The notes: generated by a model not told the origin, from the sequence alone. Positions 26,587-41,903 are shown, numbered from the stretch's first letter. The stretch is DNA of 64,000 bases from Sphingomonas sp. HF-S4 (GCF_032911445.1 NZ_JAWJEJ010000001.1:2046001-2110000), one strand, 5' to 3'. Numbers and translations are program-made.

Positions 26587-28644
26587 CTACCGCCGCTCGC
26601 GCAGCGCTGTCTTGAGCTGCTCCGCCGTGAATGGCTTGGCGAGAAAGCGCACATCGGGACTCTCCGACGCGTTCAAATCCGCCTGGGCATACCCAGTGAT
26701 GATCAACGCTGGAAAATCCGCCGCCTCGCCACGCACCTGCCGCACCAGTTCGGCCCCCGACATGCGCGGCATCGCATAATCGGTGATCAGCAGGTCGAAC
26801 GCGCCCGGATCCCGCCGGAACAGTTCGAGCGCATGCGCGCCCTCGGTGACGTGGCGCACCGTATGGCCGAGATCCTCGAGCAGCGCCGCGGTGGTCGCGC
26901 GGACGCCATCATGATCGTCGACCAGCAGGATGCGGATCGCAGCGACCGGCGCCTCGGCGGCGGCATCGGCGATGCCGAGCACCATCTCGACCGCGCTGTC
27001 GGGCGCGCGCGGCAGCCAGACCTCGACGCACGTCCCCTTGCCGAGCTCGCTGTCGACACGGACCTCGCCGCCCGATTGCTGTGCGAAGCCGTAGACCATG
27101 CTCAAGCCCAGCCCGGTGCCCTTGCCCACCGGCTTGGTGGTGAAGAAGGGTTCGAGCACTTGCTCGATCAGCTCGGGCGCGATCCCGCAGCCGGTGTCGC
27201 CGACGCCGATCACGACATACTGGCCCGGTGCGAGGCCGGTGCGGCCGACCTGTTCGGTGATCTCGCGATCCTCGGCGGCGACGGTGACTACGCCTCCCTC
27301 GGGCATCGCGTCGCGGGCGTTGATGATCAGGTTCATCACTGCCAATTCGAGCTGCGCCGCGTCGGCATAGACCGGCGAGACGGTGTCGGCGATCTTCCAG
27401 TCGAGTTCCACCATCCCGCCGAGCGTGTGCGCGAGCAGGCTGGTGACCGATTGCGCGAGCCGCGGGATCTGGATCGAGGCGGGCTCGAGCTTCTGGCGGC
27501 GCGCAAAGGCGAGCAGATGCTTGACCAGTTCGGCACCCTGCTCGGCCGCGTGCCGCGTCATCCCGACGATCTTGGCCTGGTCGTCGCTCAGCGGCAGCCG
27601 GCGCTCGATCATCCCCAGCCCGCCGAGGACGGCGGCGAGCAGGTTGTTGAAGTCATGCGCGATGCCGCCGGTAAGCTGGCCGATCGCGTCCATTTTCCGC
27701 GCCTGGGTAAGCTGGCTTTCCAGTTCCTTGCGCTCGGTGACGTCGAGCAAGGTGCCTGCGAACTCGACCGGATTGCCGTAGGAATCGCGCAGCAGCACCG
27801 CCTGGTCGAGGAAATGCTTGTACGTCCCGTCGGCGCACAGCCAGCGATACTCCACCGACAGCGACTGGCCGAGCCGGCGCGCGGTGAGCGCCTCGACCGC
27901 GCGGGCCCGGTCCTCGGGATGCAGCCGCTCGACCCACAGGCTGGGCGTCTGCTGGATCTCCTCGAAGGCATAGCCGGTCAGCGCCTGGAAATTGCCGCTG
28001 ACGAATTTGGGAATGCGCGGATCGGCATCGATCTCCTCCAGATAGAGGATGATCGGGAGCGATTCGATGATTGCGGCCTGGCGCTGCTCGGCGAGGCGGA
28101 GTTCCTGTTCGATGCGAAGCCGCTCGGCATTGGCGCGCAGGTTGGCGTCGAGCAGCGCCTGCTCCTGCCGCGCCTTGCGCTGAATCTCCTTGGTCATCGT
28201 GAACAGATCGACGAACACCGCGACCTTCGATCGGATCACCATCGGCTCGACCGGCTTGAACACATAGTCCACCGCGCCCATCGAATAGCCGCGCAGCAGG
28301 TGCTCGCTCTCCTTGTTCACCGCGGAGAGGAACACGATCGGCACGCGCTTGGTCTGCTCGCGCGAGCGGATGATCTGCGCGGTCTCGTAGCCGTCGATGC
28401 CGGGCATGTAGACGTCGAGCAGGATCACCGCGAACTCGGTCTTGAGGAGCTGGCGGAGCGCCTCCTCGCCCGAGGTCGCTACGACGACTTCGGCAACATC
28501 CTCGAGGACGTGGGTGATCGCGAGCAGATTGCGTTCGTCATCGTCGACGACGAGCACCTTGGCGCGATCCTCGGCAGCGTGGGGGTCGATCACCAGGGCC
28601 TCGGCTATCGTCGCGGTTCTAGTCGGCAGGTTCTTCGCGCGCAT
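26587..28644 (-). CDS. hybrid histidine kinase, REC-PAS-HisKA-HATPase-REC
   Basis: 685 residues, soluble. An N-terminal receiver (about 28-145: [29 protein letters not shown]) is followed by a short coiled coil and a PAS fold with PAC (about 185-305). The kinase core has phospho-His330 in [14 protein letters not shown], an N-box [10 protein letters not shown] and G-boxes VGDTGCGI and [10 protein letters not shown] second receiver occupies about 565-685 ([22 protein letters not shown]). The HDFNN form belongs to a distinct HisKA subclass. It starts seven bases after the stop of the large HAMP-repeat kinase, so the two are co-transcribed and may form a relay. Confidence 0.92.
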   Translation of the reverse strand: MRAKNLPTRTATIAEALVIDPHAAEDRAKVLVVDDDERNLLAITHVLEDVAEVVVATSGEEALRQLLKTEFAVILLDVYMPGIDGYETAQIIRSREQTKRVPIVFLSAVNKESEHLLRGYSMGAVDYVFKPVEPMVIRSKVAVFVDLFTMTKEIQRKARQEQALLDANLRANAERLRIEQELRLAEQRQAAIIESLPIILYLEEIDADPRIPKFVSGNFQALTGYAFEEIQQTPSLWVERLHPEDRARAVEALTARRLGQSLSVEYRWLCADGTYKHFLDQAVLLRDSYGNPVEFAGTLLDVTERKELESQLTQARKMDAIGQLTGGIAHDFNNLLAAVLGGLGMIERRLPLSDDQAKIVGMTRHAAEQGAELVKHLLAFARRQKLEPASIQIPRLAQSVTSLLAHTLGGMVELDWKIADTVSPVYADAAQLELAVMNLIINARDAMPEGGVVTVAAEDREITEQVGRTGLAPGQYVVIGVGDTGCGIAPELIEQVLEPFFTTKPVGKGTGLGLSMVYGFAQQSGGEVRVDSELGKGTCVEVWLPRAPDSAVEMVLGIADAAAEAPVAAIRILLVDDHDGVRATTAALLEDLGHTVRHVTEGAHALELFRRDPGAFDLLITDYAMPRMSGAELVRQVRGEAADFPALIITGYAQADLNASESPDVRFLAKPFTAEQLKTALRERR

Positions 28645-28651
28645 CCGAACC

Positions 28652-34033
<5,382 letters not shown>

Positions 34034-34215
34034 CTGGCACTCCTGAAGATCGTTCCCCCGCCCCGAGAACGCTGATCGGCCCCCCGGCCGCGCCCTGCAT
34101 AGCAACAGCATCAGCGCACGAAAAGCGAATGCGTGCGCGTATTTGAAGGCTATTGCAGCCACGGGTCGAGGCGCTAGGAAGCCCCCGAAACGCGCGGGAA
34201 ACACTCGAATGACAG

Positions 34216-34596
34216 ATGGCCCGCTTAATGGCGGTCAAACCAGAGGTTTCCAGCTTCATTCGCTCGACCTTCCGATCGGTCTGGGCGCTCGAAATGCTGT
34301 GCTTCCTGCGGAAGAATCGTGGGCAACCCTGGTCGCACGGCGATCTGGTTGCCGCGCTGCGCGGCAGCGAACTGCTGGTATCCCAGAGTGTCGGGTCGCT
34401 GACCGCGGCCGGACTGGTGGTCGAGGCCGATGGCACGGTGCGCTACCAGCCGGTATCCGAGGCGGTGGACAAGCTGGCGACCGCCGCCGAGGCGCTCTAC
34501 GCGACGCGGCCCGATGCGGTGCGGCGGATGATCGTCGCCGCGCCGCCCTCCGGCCTCACGCGCTTTGCCGACGCGTTCAAGCTGTGGCCCGACTGA
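34216..34596 (+). CDS. hypothetical winged-helix-like protein
   Basis: 126 residues, family not certain. Residues about 20-85 read like a winged helix: [19 protein letters not shown], then [16 protein letters not shown] and a short wing. No signal peptide. Start uncertain: ATG 34216 or ATG 34228, neither with a strong Shine-Dalgarno sequence. It is divergent from the HAMP-repeat kinase across 182 nt, and two bases separate its stop from the next ATG. It may be a small regulator paired with the kinases; this is inference from position only. Confidence 0.65.
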   Translation: MARLMAVKPEVSSFIRSTFRSVWALEMLCFLRKNRGQPWSHGDLVAALRGSELLVSQSVGSLTAAGLVVEADGTVRYQPVSEAVDKLATAAEALYATRPDAVRRMIVAAPPSGLTRFADAFKLWPD

Positions 34597-34597
34597 G

Positions 34598-34876
34598 ATG
34601 AGCGCCTGGTTTCCGACCATCGTCTATCTGCTCTGCTTCGCGACCAGCGCGACCTGCGCGCTGCTGCTCGGGCGCAGCTATCGACGCAGCGGCATGCGGC
34701 TGCTGCTGTGGAGCGCGTTGTGCTTCGGCCTGCTCGCGGCGAACAATTTGTTCGTCATCATCGATCTGGTGCTGATCCGCGATATCGACTTCCAGCTGGT
34801 GCGCGTGGGGCTGTCGCTCGCCGCGGTGACCGTGCTGCTGTTCGGGTTCGTCTGGGACATGGAAGAGGAAGCGTGA
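34598..34876 (+). CDS. small membrane protein (DUF5985-like), first of a pair
   Basis: 92 residues with three hydrophobic segments (about 5-25, 33-53 and 66-86) and an acidic end (DMEEEA). It begins two bases after the stop of the winged-helix gene and overlaps the next gene by four bases (GTGA). The size and pairing recall the DUF5985 group, an assignment from memory only. Function unknown. Confidence 0.7.
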   Translation: MSAWFPTIVYLLCFATSATCALLLGRSYRRSGMRLLLWSALCFGLLAANNLFVIIDLVLIRDIDFQLVRVGLSLAAVTVLLFGFVWDMEEEA

Positions 34877-35133
34877 GCCTGATCGGGTTCCTGTCCGGCG
34901 CGGTCACGCTCGGCTTCTCGGTCGCGGCGCTGTTCTTCCTGCGCTTCTGGCGCGACACGCGCGAGGAGTTGTTCCTCGCCTTCGCCATCGCCTTCCTGCT
35001 GCTTGGCGTGGCGCAGGCGATCCTAGCGCTGGGCGGCGTGCCCGATGAACTGCGCAGTTGGATATACCTGGTCCGCCTCGCCGCGTTCCTGACGATCATC
35101 GTCGCGATCCTCCGGAAAAACCGCGCAGCATAG
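34873..35133 (+). CDS. small membrane protein (DUF5985-like), second of a pair
   Basis: 86 residues with three hydrophobic segments (about 3-22, 33-52 and 61-80) and a basic end (LRKNRAA). It starts at a GTG overlapping the previous stop as GTGA, with GAAGAGGAA just upstream. Its length and layout mirror the preceding gene, and opposite end charges (acidic versus basic tail) suggest the two proteins form a complex. This is inference. Confidence 0.7.
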   Translation: MSLIGFLSGAVTLGFSVAALFFLRFWRDTREELFLAFAIAFLLLGVAQAILALGGVPDELRSWIYLVRLAAFLTIIVAILRKNRAA

Positions 35134-35140
35134 GCAGCCC

Positions 35141-35203
35141 CGTCCCGGCGCTGCGCCGGGTCTGCGTTCACAAACACACTGCAACACCAGCGCCGGGGTG
35201 ACG
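35141..35203. repeat. palindromic intergenic repeat
   Basis: CGTCCCGGCGCTG at 35141-35153 faces CAGCGCCGGGGTGACG at 35188-35203, a near-perfect inverted repeat with a three-base indel. It lies between convergent genes and resembles the palindrome found inside the PTS fusion gene. Confidence 0.55.
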
Positions 35204-35210
35204 GTTTGGC

Positions 35211-36614
35211 TCAACTCGCCTGCCAGCCTCCGCCCAGCGCCTTGAACAGGTCGACCTGTGTTGTGGCGATCTGCGCGTCCGCCGCTGCCAGCGCCGCCTC
35301 GGCATCGGCGAAGGTACGCTCGGCGTCGAGCAGCGCGAGGCTGTCGATATCGCCTTCGCGCTGGCGCGCGCGCGAAATGTTGACCGCCGCCTGCGCCTCG
35401 GTCTGCGCCGCCTGGAGCGCGGCACGGCGTTCGAGCGCATGGGCATAGGCCGAAAGCGCGGTCTCGGTCTCCTGAAGCGCACCGAGCACGACACCGTCGA
35501 AGGTCGCGAGCGCGGCCTGGGTATCTGCCTCCGCGGCCTGCACCCTGGCGCGCGCCGGCTCAGGGTTGATCGCCCAGTTGAGCAGGCCGCCGAGCAGGAA
35601 GCGCAGCGGGCCGCCGGTGAAGATGTCGCCGATATCGTTGCCGGTCGAGCCGATCGAGCCGCCGAGCGTGATGCGCGGATAGAGATCGGCGGTGGCGACG
35701 CCGATCCGCGCGGTGTTGGCGGCGAGGCGGCGCTCGGCGGCGCGGATGTCGGGGCGGCGGGCGAGCAGCGCCGCGCCGTCGCCGACCGGGATCGGCTGGC
35801 TGAGGCGCAGCGTCGTCGTGCGTGCCCGCGCCGTGTCGGGCAGGTCGGCGGGGGCGCGGCCGGTAAGCGTGGCGAGGCGGAACAACGCCGCATCGCGCTG
35901 GGCGGCGAACGCAGGTACTTCGGCCTGGCGCTGGTTGCGCAGCGCGCCGATCCGGGCGGTGTCCAGCCGAGTGGCGAGCCCGACGCCTCGACGGCGCTCA
36001 GTCAGGTCGATCGACTGGTCGAGCAGCCGGACGATCCGCTCGGCAACCTCGAGCCGCTCGGCGGCGGAGGCGGCATCGGCATAAGCGCGCGCGGTTTCGG
36101 CGGCGACGATCACGCGCACGGCGTCGGCATCGGCCTGCGCGGCAGCAAGGTCGCCGCGACCCGCTTCGACGCCGCGCGAGACGCGGCCGAACAGGTCGAC
36201 TTCGTACGAGACATCGAGCCCGGCATCGACTTGCCAGTTCTCGCGGTCGATGCCGGGCGGGGCCTGCATCTCGGGCACGCGGACATAGTTGCCGCTGGCG
36301 CCGACGTTCGCCTGGGGGAGCCGATCGGCCTTGGCGCCGCGCAGCACCGCGCGGGCGCGGGCGATGCGGGCTACCGCGACGCGGATGTCGGTGTTGGCGG
36401 CGAGCGCGTCGGTGACGAGCTGGTCGAGAACGGGGTCGTTGTAGAGCCGCCACCAGTTACCCTGGACGGGCTCGGGAGTGACCGCCGCGCTCGTCGCGAT
36501 AAAGGCGCCGGCGGCGGTCTGCGGGTGGACCGGGGCGGTATAGTTCGGGCCGGCGGCGCAGGCGGCGAGCGCCAGGGCCGAGGCGGTGGCGAGGATATTG
36601 CGGTAGATAGTCAT
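35211..36614 (-). CDS. RND efflux outer-membrane factor, NodT/OprM-type lipoprotein
   Basis: 467 residues. The signal sequence ends with a lipobox (ALAAC), so the mature protein starts at a lipidated cysteine near residue 19. Two OEP repeats of long helices and short strands follow (WRLYNDPVLDQLV; VSYEVDLFGRVSRGVEAG; RRPDIRAAERRLAANTARIGVA). It forms the outer-membrane channel of the tripartite pump whose inner-membrane pump and adaptor lie upstream. It is last in the operon, separated from the RND gene by 98 nt containing a palindromic repeat. Confidence 0.94.
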   Translation of the reverse strand: MTIYRNILATASALALAACAAGPNYTAPVHPQTAAGAFIATSAAVTPEPVQGNWWRLYNDPVLDQLVTDALAANTDIRVAVARIARARAVLRGAKADRLPQANVGASGNYVRVPEMQAPPGIDRENWQVDAGLDVSYEVDLFGRVSRGVEAGRGDLAAAQADADAVRVIVAAETARAYADAASAAERLEVAERIVRLLDQSIDLTERRRGVGLATRLDTARIGALRNQRQAEVPAFAAQRDAALFRLATLTGRAPADLPDTARARTTTLRLSQPIPVGDGAALLARRPDIRAAERRLAANTARIGVATADLYPRITLGGSIGSTGNDIGDIFTGGPLRFLLGGLLNWAINPEPARARVQAAEADTQAALATFDGVVLGALQETETALSAYAHALERRAALQAAQTEAQAAVNISRARQREGDIDSLALLDAERTFADAEAALAAADAQIATTQVDLFKALGGGWQAS

Positions 36615-36636
36615 TTCATTTCCTCCTGCCCGCCAG

Positions 36637-36702
36637 CCCTGCGGAAGCCGGGATGGCGGGCGATGGCGGGATGGGCCGCCTGAGATCCCGGCTTTCGCCG
36701 GG
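36637..36702. repeat. palindromic intergenic repeat between RND pump and outer-membrane factor genes
   Basis: Arms at 36637-36654 (CCCTGCGGAAGCCGGGAT) and 36685-36702 (ATCCCGGCTTTCGCCGGG) are inverted copies with two mismatches. The hairpin sits within the operon and could affect mRNA processing or partly terminate. Confidence 0.6.
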
Positions 36703-36712
36703 ACAACGGTTG

Positions 36713-39700
36713 TTACTCAGCCGGCTGCAGCGCGGGTTCGGCGTGTCCGCCCGATCCACGCCGCCTGCGCGCGAGACGCTGTCCAAGCCCGCGGCAGACG
36801 ACGTAGAAGGTCGGCGTGAAGAGCAGGCCGAACGCGGTCACGCCCATCATTCCGAAGAACACCGCAGTGCCCAGCGCCTGGCGGAGCTCGGCCCCTGCCC
36901 CGCTCGCGATCAGCAGCGGCACCGCGCCGAGGATGAACGCGAACGAGGTCATCAGGATCGGCCGCAGGCGGTCCTGCGCGGCACGCACCGCGGCTTCGAC
37001 CGGCGACAGGCCGTCCTGTTCCTCGGCCTGCTTGGCGAACTCGACGACCAGGATCGCGTTCTTCGCGGCGAGCGCGATCAGCACGACCAGGCCGATCTGG
37101 GTCAGGACGTTGTTGTCCATCCCCCGCAGGTTCACGCCGGCCATCGCCGCGAGCAGGCACATCGGCACGATCAGGATGATCGCGAGCGGCATCGTCAGGC
37201 TCTCATATTGCGCCGCGAGCACGAGGAAGACGAAGAGCACGGCCAGTCCGAACACGAGACCCGCGGTGCTGCCCGCCATCTTCTGCTGGAAGGCGATGCC
37301 GGTCCATTCGGCATCGTAGCCCGCGGGCAGCTCGCTCGCGATCTTCTCCATCGCGTCGAGCGAGGCGCCCGAGCTGTAGCCCGGCGCGGTATCGCCATCG
37401 ACTTCGACCGCGGGGAACAGGTTGTAGCGCGTCACGCGATACGGCCCGGTCTTGTTCTCGAAGGTCGAGACCGACCCGATCGGCACCATCTGGCCCGAGT
37501 TCGACCGGGTCTTGAGGTTGGCGATGTCCGCCTCGGTCGTCCGGAACGGCGTGTCGGCCTGCGCGGTGACGCGATAGGTGCGCCCGAGCATGTTGAAGTC
37601 GTTGACGAAGGCCGAGCCGAGATAGACGTTGAGCGCCTCGAACACGCGTTCCGGCGGGATGCCGAGCATGTCGGCCTTGCGCCGGTCGATATTGGCGAAG
37701 ACGCGCGGCGTGGCGGTGTTGAAGAAGGTGTAGATCTGCTGGAGGCCCTCGGTCTGGTTGGCCTGGCCGATCAGCCCGTACGCCGTCTTGCCCAGCGCCT
37801 CATAGCCATGCTCGGCGCGATCCTGGACCATCATCCGATAGCCACCGGCCGAGCCGATGCCCTGGATGAGCGGCGGCGGCACGACGAGCAGCATCGCCTC
37901 GTTGATGTCGGCGGTGCGCGTCCGCGCCTCGTTCATGATCTCGGCATAGCTGACGCCGAGCTTCTTGCGCTCCTCGAACGACAGCAGCGGAACATATGCC
38001 GCAGCCGAATTGGGCGCGAGCGTCTGCGAAGGCCCGTCGAAGCCGGCGAGCATCACCGAGCCCTTGACGCCGGGGATCGGCAGGATGCGCGCGACGACCT
38101 TGCGCATCACTTCATCGGTGCGTTCGAGCGACGAGCCCGGCGGCAACTGGATCACGGTGAGGAAATAGCCCTGGTCCTGCGCCGGGATGAAGCCCACCGG
38201 CGTCACCCAGAACATCCCCACCGTCGCGGCGATGAGGCCGACATAGGTGACCATCATCCGCTTGGGTCGCGTCACCAGCGCGCGGGTGAGCCGGCCGTAG
38301 CGGGCGCTCATCCGCTCGAAGCCGCGGTTGAACCAGTCGGCGCCGCGCTGGGTGATCCGCCCGAAGCGGCCCTTGGGCTCGCCCTCGTGACCGCGCAGCA
38401 GCAGCGCCGCGAGCGCAGGCGAGAGTGTGAGCGAGACGAGCAGCGAGATCGCCGTCGCCGCCGAGATCGTCACGGCGAACTGCTGGTAGAACGCGCCCGA
38501 CAGCCCGTTGAGGAACAGGGTCGGCAGGAACACGGCGAGCAGCACGAGGACGATCGCGACGAGCGCGCCCGATACTTCGTCCATCGAGGTTTGCGCCGCC
38601 TGGAGCGGAGTCATGCCCTGCGCCAGGTTGCGCTCGACATTCTCGACCACGACGATCGCATCGTCGACGACGATGCCGATCGCGAGGACAAGCCCGAACA
38701 GCGAGAGGTTGTTGAGCGAGTAGCCGAGCGGCAGCAGCACCGCCATCGTGCCGATCAGCGAGACCGGGATCGCGACCACCGGGATGATCGCCGCGCGCCA
38801 CTTCTGGAGGAACACGATCACCACCAGCACGACGAGCAGGATCGCCTCGGCGAGTGTCTGGTAGACCGCGTCGATCGACTGCGAGATGAACTCGGTCGGG
38901 TTGTAGATGACGCGATATTCGAGGCCCTTGGGGAAGGTCTTCGACATCGCCTCGAGCTCGTTCTCGATCGCCTGCGCAGAAGCGAGCGCGTTCGAGCCCG
39001 GGCGCTGGAACACGCCGAGGATCACCGTGGGCTGGTTCGAGAGATAGGTGTTGGACGAATAGTCCGCCGCGCCGAGTTCGACGCGAGCGACGTCGCTGAC
39101 GCGCACCTGGCGGCCATCGGCGTCGGAACGGATCACCACCTGGCCGAACTGGCTTGGATCCTTGAGGCGTCCCTGGGTCTCGATATTGACCTGATAGGCA
39201 TTGCCGCTCGGAGTCGAGCCCGGCTGGCCGAGCGTGCCCGCGGCGACCTGGATGTTCTGCGCGCGCAGCGCGGAAACGATGTCGCCCGCAGTCAGGTTGA
39301 GCGCGGCGGCGCGGCCCGGATCGATCCAGATCCGCATCGCATAATCGCGCGCGCCGAACATGCGGACGTCACCGACGCCCTCGATCCGCGCGAGGCGATC
39401 CTTGACCTGGGTGAGCGCGTAGTTGGAGATGAAGCTGCGATCGACCGAATTGTCGGGTGAGATCAGGTTCACCACCATCAGGAAGTCCGGTGTGGTCTTC
39501 CGCGTGACGACGCCGAGGCGCTGGACCTCCTGCGGCAGCCGCGGGGTGGCGACCGCGACGCGGTTCTGCACCAGCACCTGGGCGTTATCGAGATCGGTGC
39601 CCGACTTGAACGTCACGGTGATCGTGACGTTGCCGTCGCCGGTCGATTGCGACGACTGATAAAGCATGTCGTCGACGCCGTTGATCTCCTGCTCGATCGG

Positions 39701-39895
39701 CGCGGCGACCGTCTCGGCGACGGTTTCCGCCGAAGCGCCGGGATAGGAGGCGGTGACCGTCACCGTCGGGGGGACGATGTCGGGATATTGCGAGATGGGG
39801 AGTGCGAGATAGGCGATCGCGCCGATGATCGTGATGACCACCGAGATGACCGCCGCGAAGATCGGGCGCGTGATGAAGAAACGCGAGAGGCGCAT
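36713..39895 (-). CDS. RND multidrug efflux pump, inner-membrane subunit (HAE1/AcrB family)
   Basis: 1060 residues, full length, with the two-fold repeated RND layout: TM1, large periplasmic loop, TM2-6, then TM7, second loop, TM8-12. Family motifs include FFITRPIFAAVISVVITIIGAIAYLALPISQYPDI at the start (seen in parts), GIVVDDAIVVVENVERNLAQG in TM4 with the proton-relay aspartates, and a late loop LPPGSSLERTDEVM. It exports drugs or lipophilic compounds by proton antiport. It lies in an operon downstream of the adaptor gene and under a TetR-type repressor. Confidence 0.96.
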   Translation of the reverse strand: MRLSRFFITRPIFAAVISVVITIIGAIAYLALPISQYPDIVPPTVTVTASYPGASAETVAETVAAPIEQEINGVDDMLYQSSQSTGDGNVTITVTFKSGTDLDNAQVLVQNRVAVATPRLPQEVQRLGVVTRKTTPDFLMVVNLISPDNSVDRSFISNYALTQVKDRLARIEGVGDVRMFGARDYAMRIWIDPGRAAALNLTAGDIVSALRAQNIQVAAGTLGQPGSTPSGNAYQVNIETQGRLKDPSQFGQVVIRSDADGRQVRVSDVARVELGAADYSSNTYLSNQPTVILGVFQRPGSNALASAQAIENELEAMSKTFPKGLEYRVIYNPTEFISQSIDAVYQTLAEAILLVVLVVIVFLQKWRAAIIPVVAIPVSLIGTMAVLLPLGYSLNNLSLFGLVLAIGIVVDDAIVVVENVERNLAQGMTPLQAAQTSMDEVSGALVAIVLVLLAVFLPTLFLNGLSGAFYQQFAVTISAATAISLLVSLTLSPALAALLLRGHEGEPKGRFGRITQRGADWFNRGFERMSARYGRLTRALVTRPKRMMVTYVGLIAATVGMFWVTPVGFIPAQDQGYFLTVIQLPPGSSLERTDEVMRKVVARILPIPGVKGSVMLAGFDGPSQTLAPNSAAAYVPLLSFEERKKLGVSYAEIMNEARTRTADINEAMLLVVPPPLIQGIGSAGGYRMMVQDRAEHGYEALGKTAYGLIGQANQTEGLQQIYTFFNTATPRVFANIDRRKADMLGIPPERVFEALNVYLGSAFVNDFNMLGRTYRVTAQADTPFRTTEADIANLKTRSNSGQMVPIGSVSTFENKTGPYRVTRYNLFPAVEVDGDTAPGYSSGASLDAMEKIASELPAGYDAEWTGIAFQQKMAGSTAGLVFGLAVLFVFLVLAAQYESLTMPLAIILIVPMCLLAAMAGVNLRGMDNNVLTQIGLVVLIALAAKNAILVVEFAKQAEEQDGLSPVEAAVRAAQDRLRPILMTSFAFILGAVPLLIASGAGAELRQALGTAVFFGMMGVTAFGLLFTPTFYVVCRGLGQRLARRRRGSGGHAEPALQPAE

Positions 39896-39932
39896 GGGCC
39901 TACTCCTCGCTGGAGGGATGCGAATTCCCGCT

Positions 39933-40002
39933 CGGGCTAGGCTTGTCGAAGAACGGCCACGGGCAACGCGCGCGTGGGCCGCCCTTCGACAAGCTCAGGG
40001 CG
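39933..40002. repeat. palindromic repeat (GCTTGTCGAAG family) between adaptor and RND genes
   Basis: GGCTTGTCGAAG near 39940-39952 faces CTTCGACAAGC near 39983-39994, with flanking sequence also roughly inverted (arms 39933-39960 and 39974-40002). It is one of the common sphingomonad intergenic palindromes. Confidence 0.6.
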
Positions 40003-40020
40003 AAACGGGGTGATTTGGGT

Positions 40021-40057
40021 CCTGCCGCCGGGCCATTGGGGACCGCCCGGCGGCAGG
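40021..40057. repeat. strong hairpin just after the adaptor gene
   Basis: A perfect 12-bp stem: CCTGCCGCCGGG at 40021-40032 and CCCGGCGGCAGG at 40046-40057. It begins four bases after the adaptor stop on the minus strand. No T-tract follows, so it is more likely an mRNA-stability or attenuating structure than a full terminator. Confidence 0.55.
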
Positions 40058-40061
40058 TCGA

Positions 40062-41330
40062 TCAACGGGCGAAGGTTGCTTCGCCCGTGACCGGAGCCGA
40101 GATGACCGGGGTCTCCGCCGCCTTGAGCGGCTCGACCTTGCCCTGACGGATCTGGACCTTGACGCCGGGCTGGTGGACGAGCTGCGCCCCGGCGATGACG
40201 ACGCGGTCCTGCGGGGTGAGGCCGGTGCGAATCACGCGCAGGCCGTTGACCACCGGCCCGACCTGGACCTGGCGCGGCTCGAGCGTGCCCTGCTTGCCGA
40301 CGACCATCACGATCTTTCGCGCCTGATCGGTGCTGACCGCAGCATCGGGGACCATCAGCGCGCTGCTGGTGCCGCCTGCCGAGAGCCGCATATTGCCGAA
40401 CATGCCCGGCGTGAGGAACATCTCCGGATTGGTCAGCACCGCGCGGGCGCGCATCGTCCCCGACTTGGGATCGAGCCCGTTGTCGGTGAAGTCGAGCCGG
40501 CCCTTCCAGCGATAGTCGGGCTCGTCCTGCAGGCGGATCTCCACCGGAGACTCGGTCCCGCCCGCCGCCGCGGCACGCTTGGCCTTGAGGAACAGCGCCT
40601 CGGAGCCGTCGAAGGTGAAGTAGATCGGATCGAGCGCATTGATCGTGGTGAGCAACGAGCCGCCCGCCCCTTCCCCGGCCGCGACCAGATTGCCGGCATC
40701 TACCTTGCGGTCCGAGATGCGGCCGGCGATCGGGGCGCGGACCTGCGTGAACTCGACATCGAGCGACCGGGCGCGAACCCGCGCCTGCGCCGCGGCGACC
40801 GAAGCGTTGGCTGCTCGGACACGGGCCTGGAGCCGCTCGACATCGCTCTTCGACACGGCCTCGGCCGCGACGAGGCGCTCGGCGCGGCCGAGATCGGACC
40901 GTGCCAGCGCGAGATCGCTCTGCGCGGTGGCGAGCCCCGCACGCGCCTCGGCCAGCGCCGCGGCGAGCGGACGCGCATCGAGCGTGAAGAGCAACTGGCC
41001 CTTCTGGACGATCGCCCCGTCGGTGAAGTGGATGCCGACCACCTGCCCCGAGACGCGTGGGCGCACCTCGACGCTGCGGCTCGCTTCGAAGCGGCCGACA
41101 TAATCATCCCATTCGTTGACTTCGCGCACCAGCGGCTGAGCGACGGTGACGGTGGGCGGCGGCGGCGCGGCGAGCGCGGGCGCCTGGCGATTGGCGAGAC
41201 CGATGCCGCCGGCGACGAGCGCCACCGGCAGCGCGACTACCGCCGCCTTCTGCCAGAGCGGACGCTTGGGCGCGGGCGATGGATCGGCCTGATCCGGAGT
41301 CACCGGATCGATACGTGTGATCATGTTCAT
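40062..41330 (-). CDS. RND efflux periplasmic adaptor (membrane fusion protein)
   Basis: 422 residues. A single N-terminal membrane segment (about 30-47) anchors it. The order is lipoyl half (VSGQVVGIHFTDGAIVQKGQLLFTLD), alpha-helical hairpin (about 120-180), second lipoyl half (VRAPIAGRISDRKVDAGNLV), then beta-barrel and membrane-proximal domains. It links the AcrB-type pump to the outer-membrane factor. The start overlaps the stop of the small gene upstream as ATGA, so the two are translationally coupled. Confidence 0.95.
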   Translation of the reverse strand: MNMITRIDPVTPDQADPSPAPKRPLWQKAAVVALPVALVAGGIGLANRQAPALAAPPPPTVTVAQPLVREVNEWDDYVGRFEASRSVEVRPRVSGQVVGIHFTDGAIVQKGQLLFTLDARPLAAALAEARAGLATAQSDLALARSDLGRAERLVAAEAVSKSDVERLQARVRAANASVAAAQARVRARSLDVEFTQVRAPIAGRISDRKVDAGNLVAAGEGAGGSLLTTINALDPIYFTFDGSEALFLKAKRAAAAGGTESPVEIRLQDEPDYRWKGRLDFTDNGLDPKSGTMRARAVLTNPEMFLTPGMFGNMRLSAGGTSSALMVPDAAVSTDQARKIVMVVGKQGTLEPRQVQVGPVVNGLRVIRTGLTPQDRVVIAGAQLVHQPGVKVQIRQGKVEPLKAAETPVISAPVTGEATFAR

Positions 41331-41725
41331 GCACGAATTCCCTGGTTCAGGGCTGCCCGGCCCCGGCTGATGCTGGCGAGCAGCGTTTCATATTGTTCGA
41401 GAGTGAAGCCGGCCTCGTGAAAGGCACGGATCGCGGCGCGCGGCACGGTGTAGCCCTTGTGCCAGGCATGGACCGCGAGACGGCGGAGCGCCTCGAGCCG
41501 CGAGTCGGCGAGCGAAGGATTGGGGCGCTGGCCGCCGAAGACCATCGTCAGCGCAGTGGCAAGTCTGCCCGGCTTTTCGAGCGACGAGAGCCGATCGTTC
41601 TGCGCGATCGCGATGACTTGCCACTCGAGCGCCGAGAAGCCGGTCGCAGTGCGCGGAGCGGCAACCAGATCGGCGGGGGCAGCGATCGGGCTGCCTTCGA
41701 GCGTGCTGAAGTTCAGATAGGCCAT
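41327..41725 (-). CDS. hypothetical small protein, first gene of the RND efflux operon
   Basis: 132 residues, not recognised. It is soluble, with no signal peptide. The sequence is moderately helical: ALEWQVIAIAQNDRLSSL, then RLEALRRLAVHAWHKGY and FHEAGFTLEQYETLLASI. Its ATG at 41725 has a GGAAGGGAGAAAT sequence just upstream, an excellent ribosome binding site. Four-base coupling to the adaptor gene and a shared promoter show that it belongs to the efflux system. It could be a small regulator or accessory protein of the pump. Confidence 0.75.
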   Translation of the reverse strand: MAYLNFSTLEGSPIAAPADLVAAPRTATGFSALEWQVIAIAQNDRLSSLEKPGRLATALTMVFGGQRPNPSLADSRLEALRRLAVHAWHKGYTVPRAAIRAFHEAGFTLEQYETLLASISRGRAALNQGIRA

Positions 41726-41903
41726 GATATTTCTCCCTTCCTGCCGGCGGCGGACACACCGCTCCCCTGCCCGCCGCGCGTGCGCCACGGGGTCACCGGC
41801 GATTGTTTGTCGCGAAGGCGCAGGTCTCCTCCCGGGCGGAGCACGCCCGCGCGGCGAGAAGATCAGGCCTCAAATGGTTCGGCGCTCTGGCAGCGCCGCT
41901 GGT

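Noticed and set aside
36653..39460. 935-codon open frame antisense to the RND pump
   Set aside because: Shadow of the pump gene; charged low-complexity translation and no ribosome binding site.
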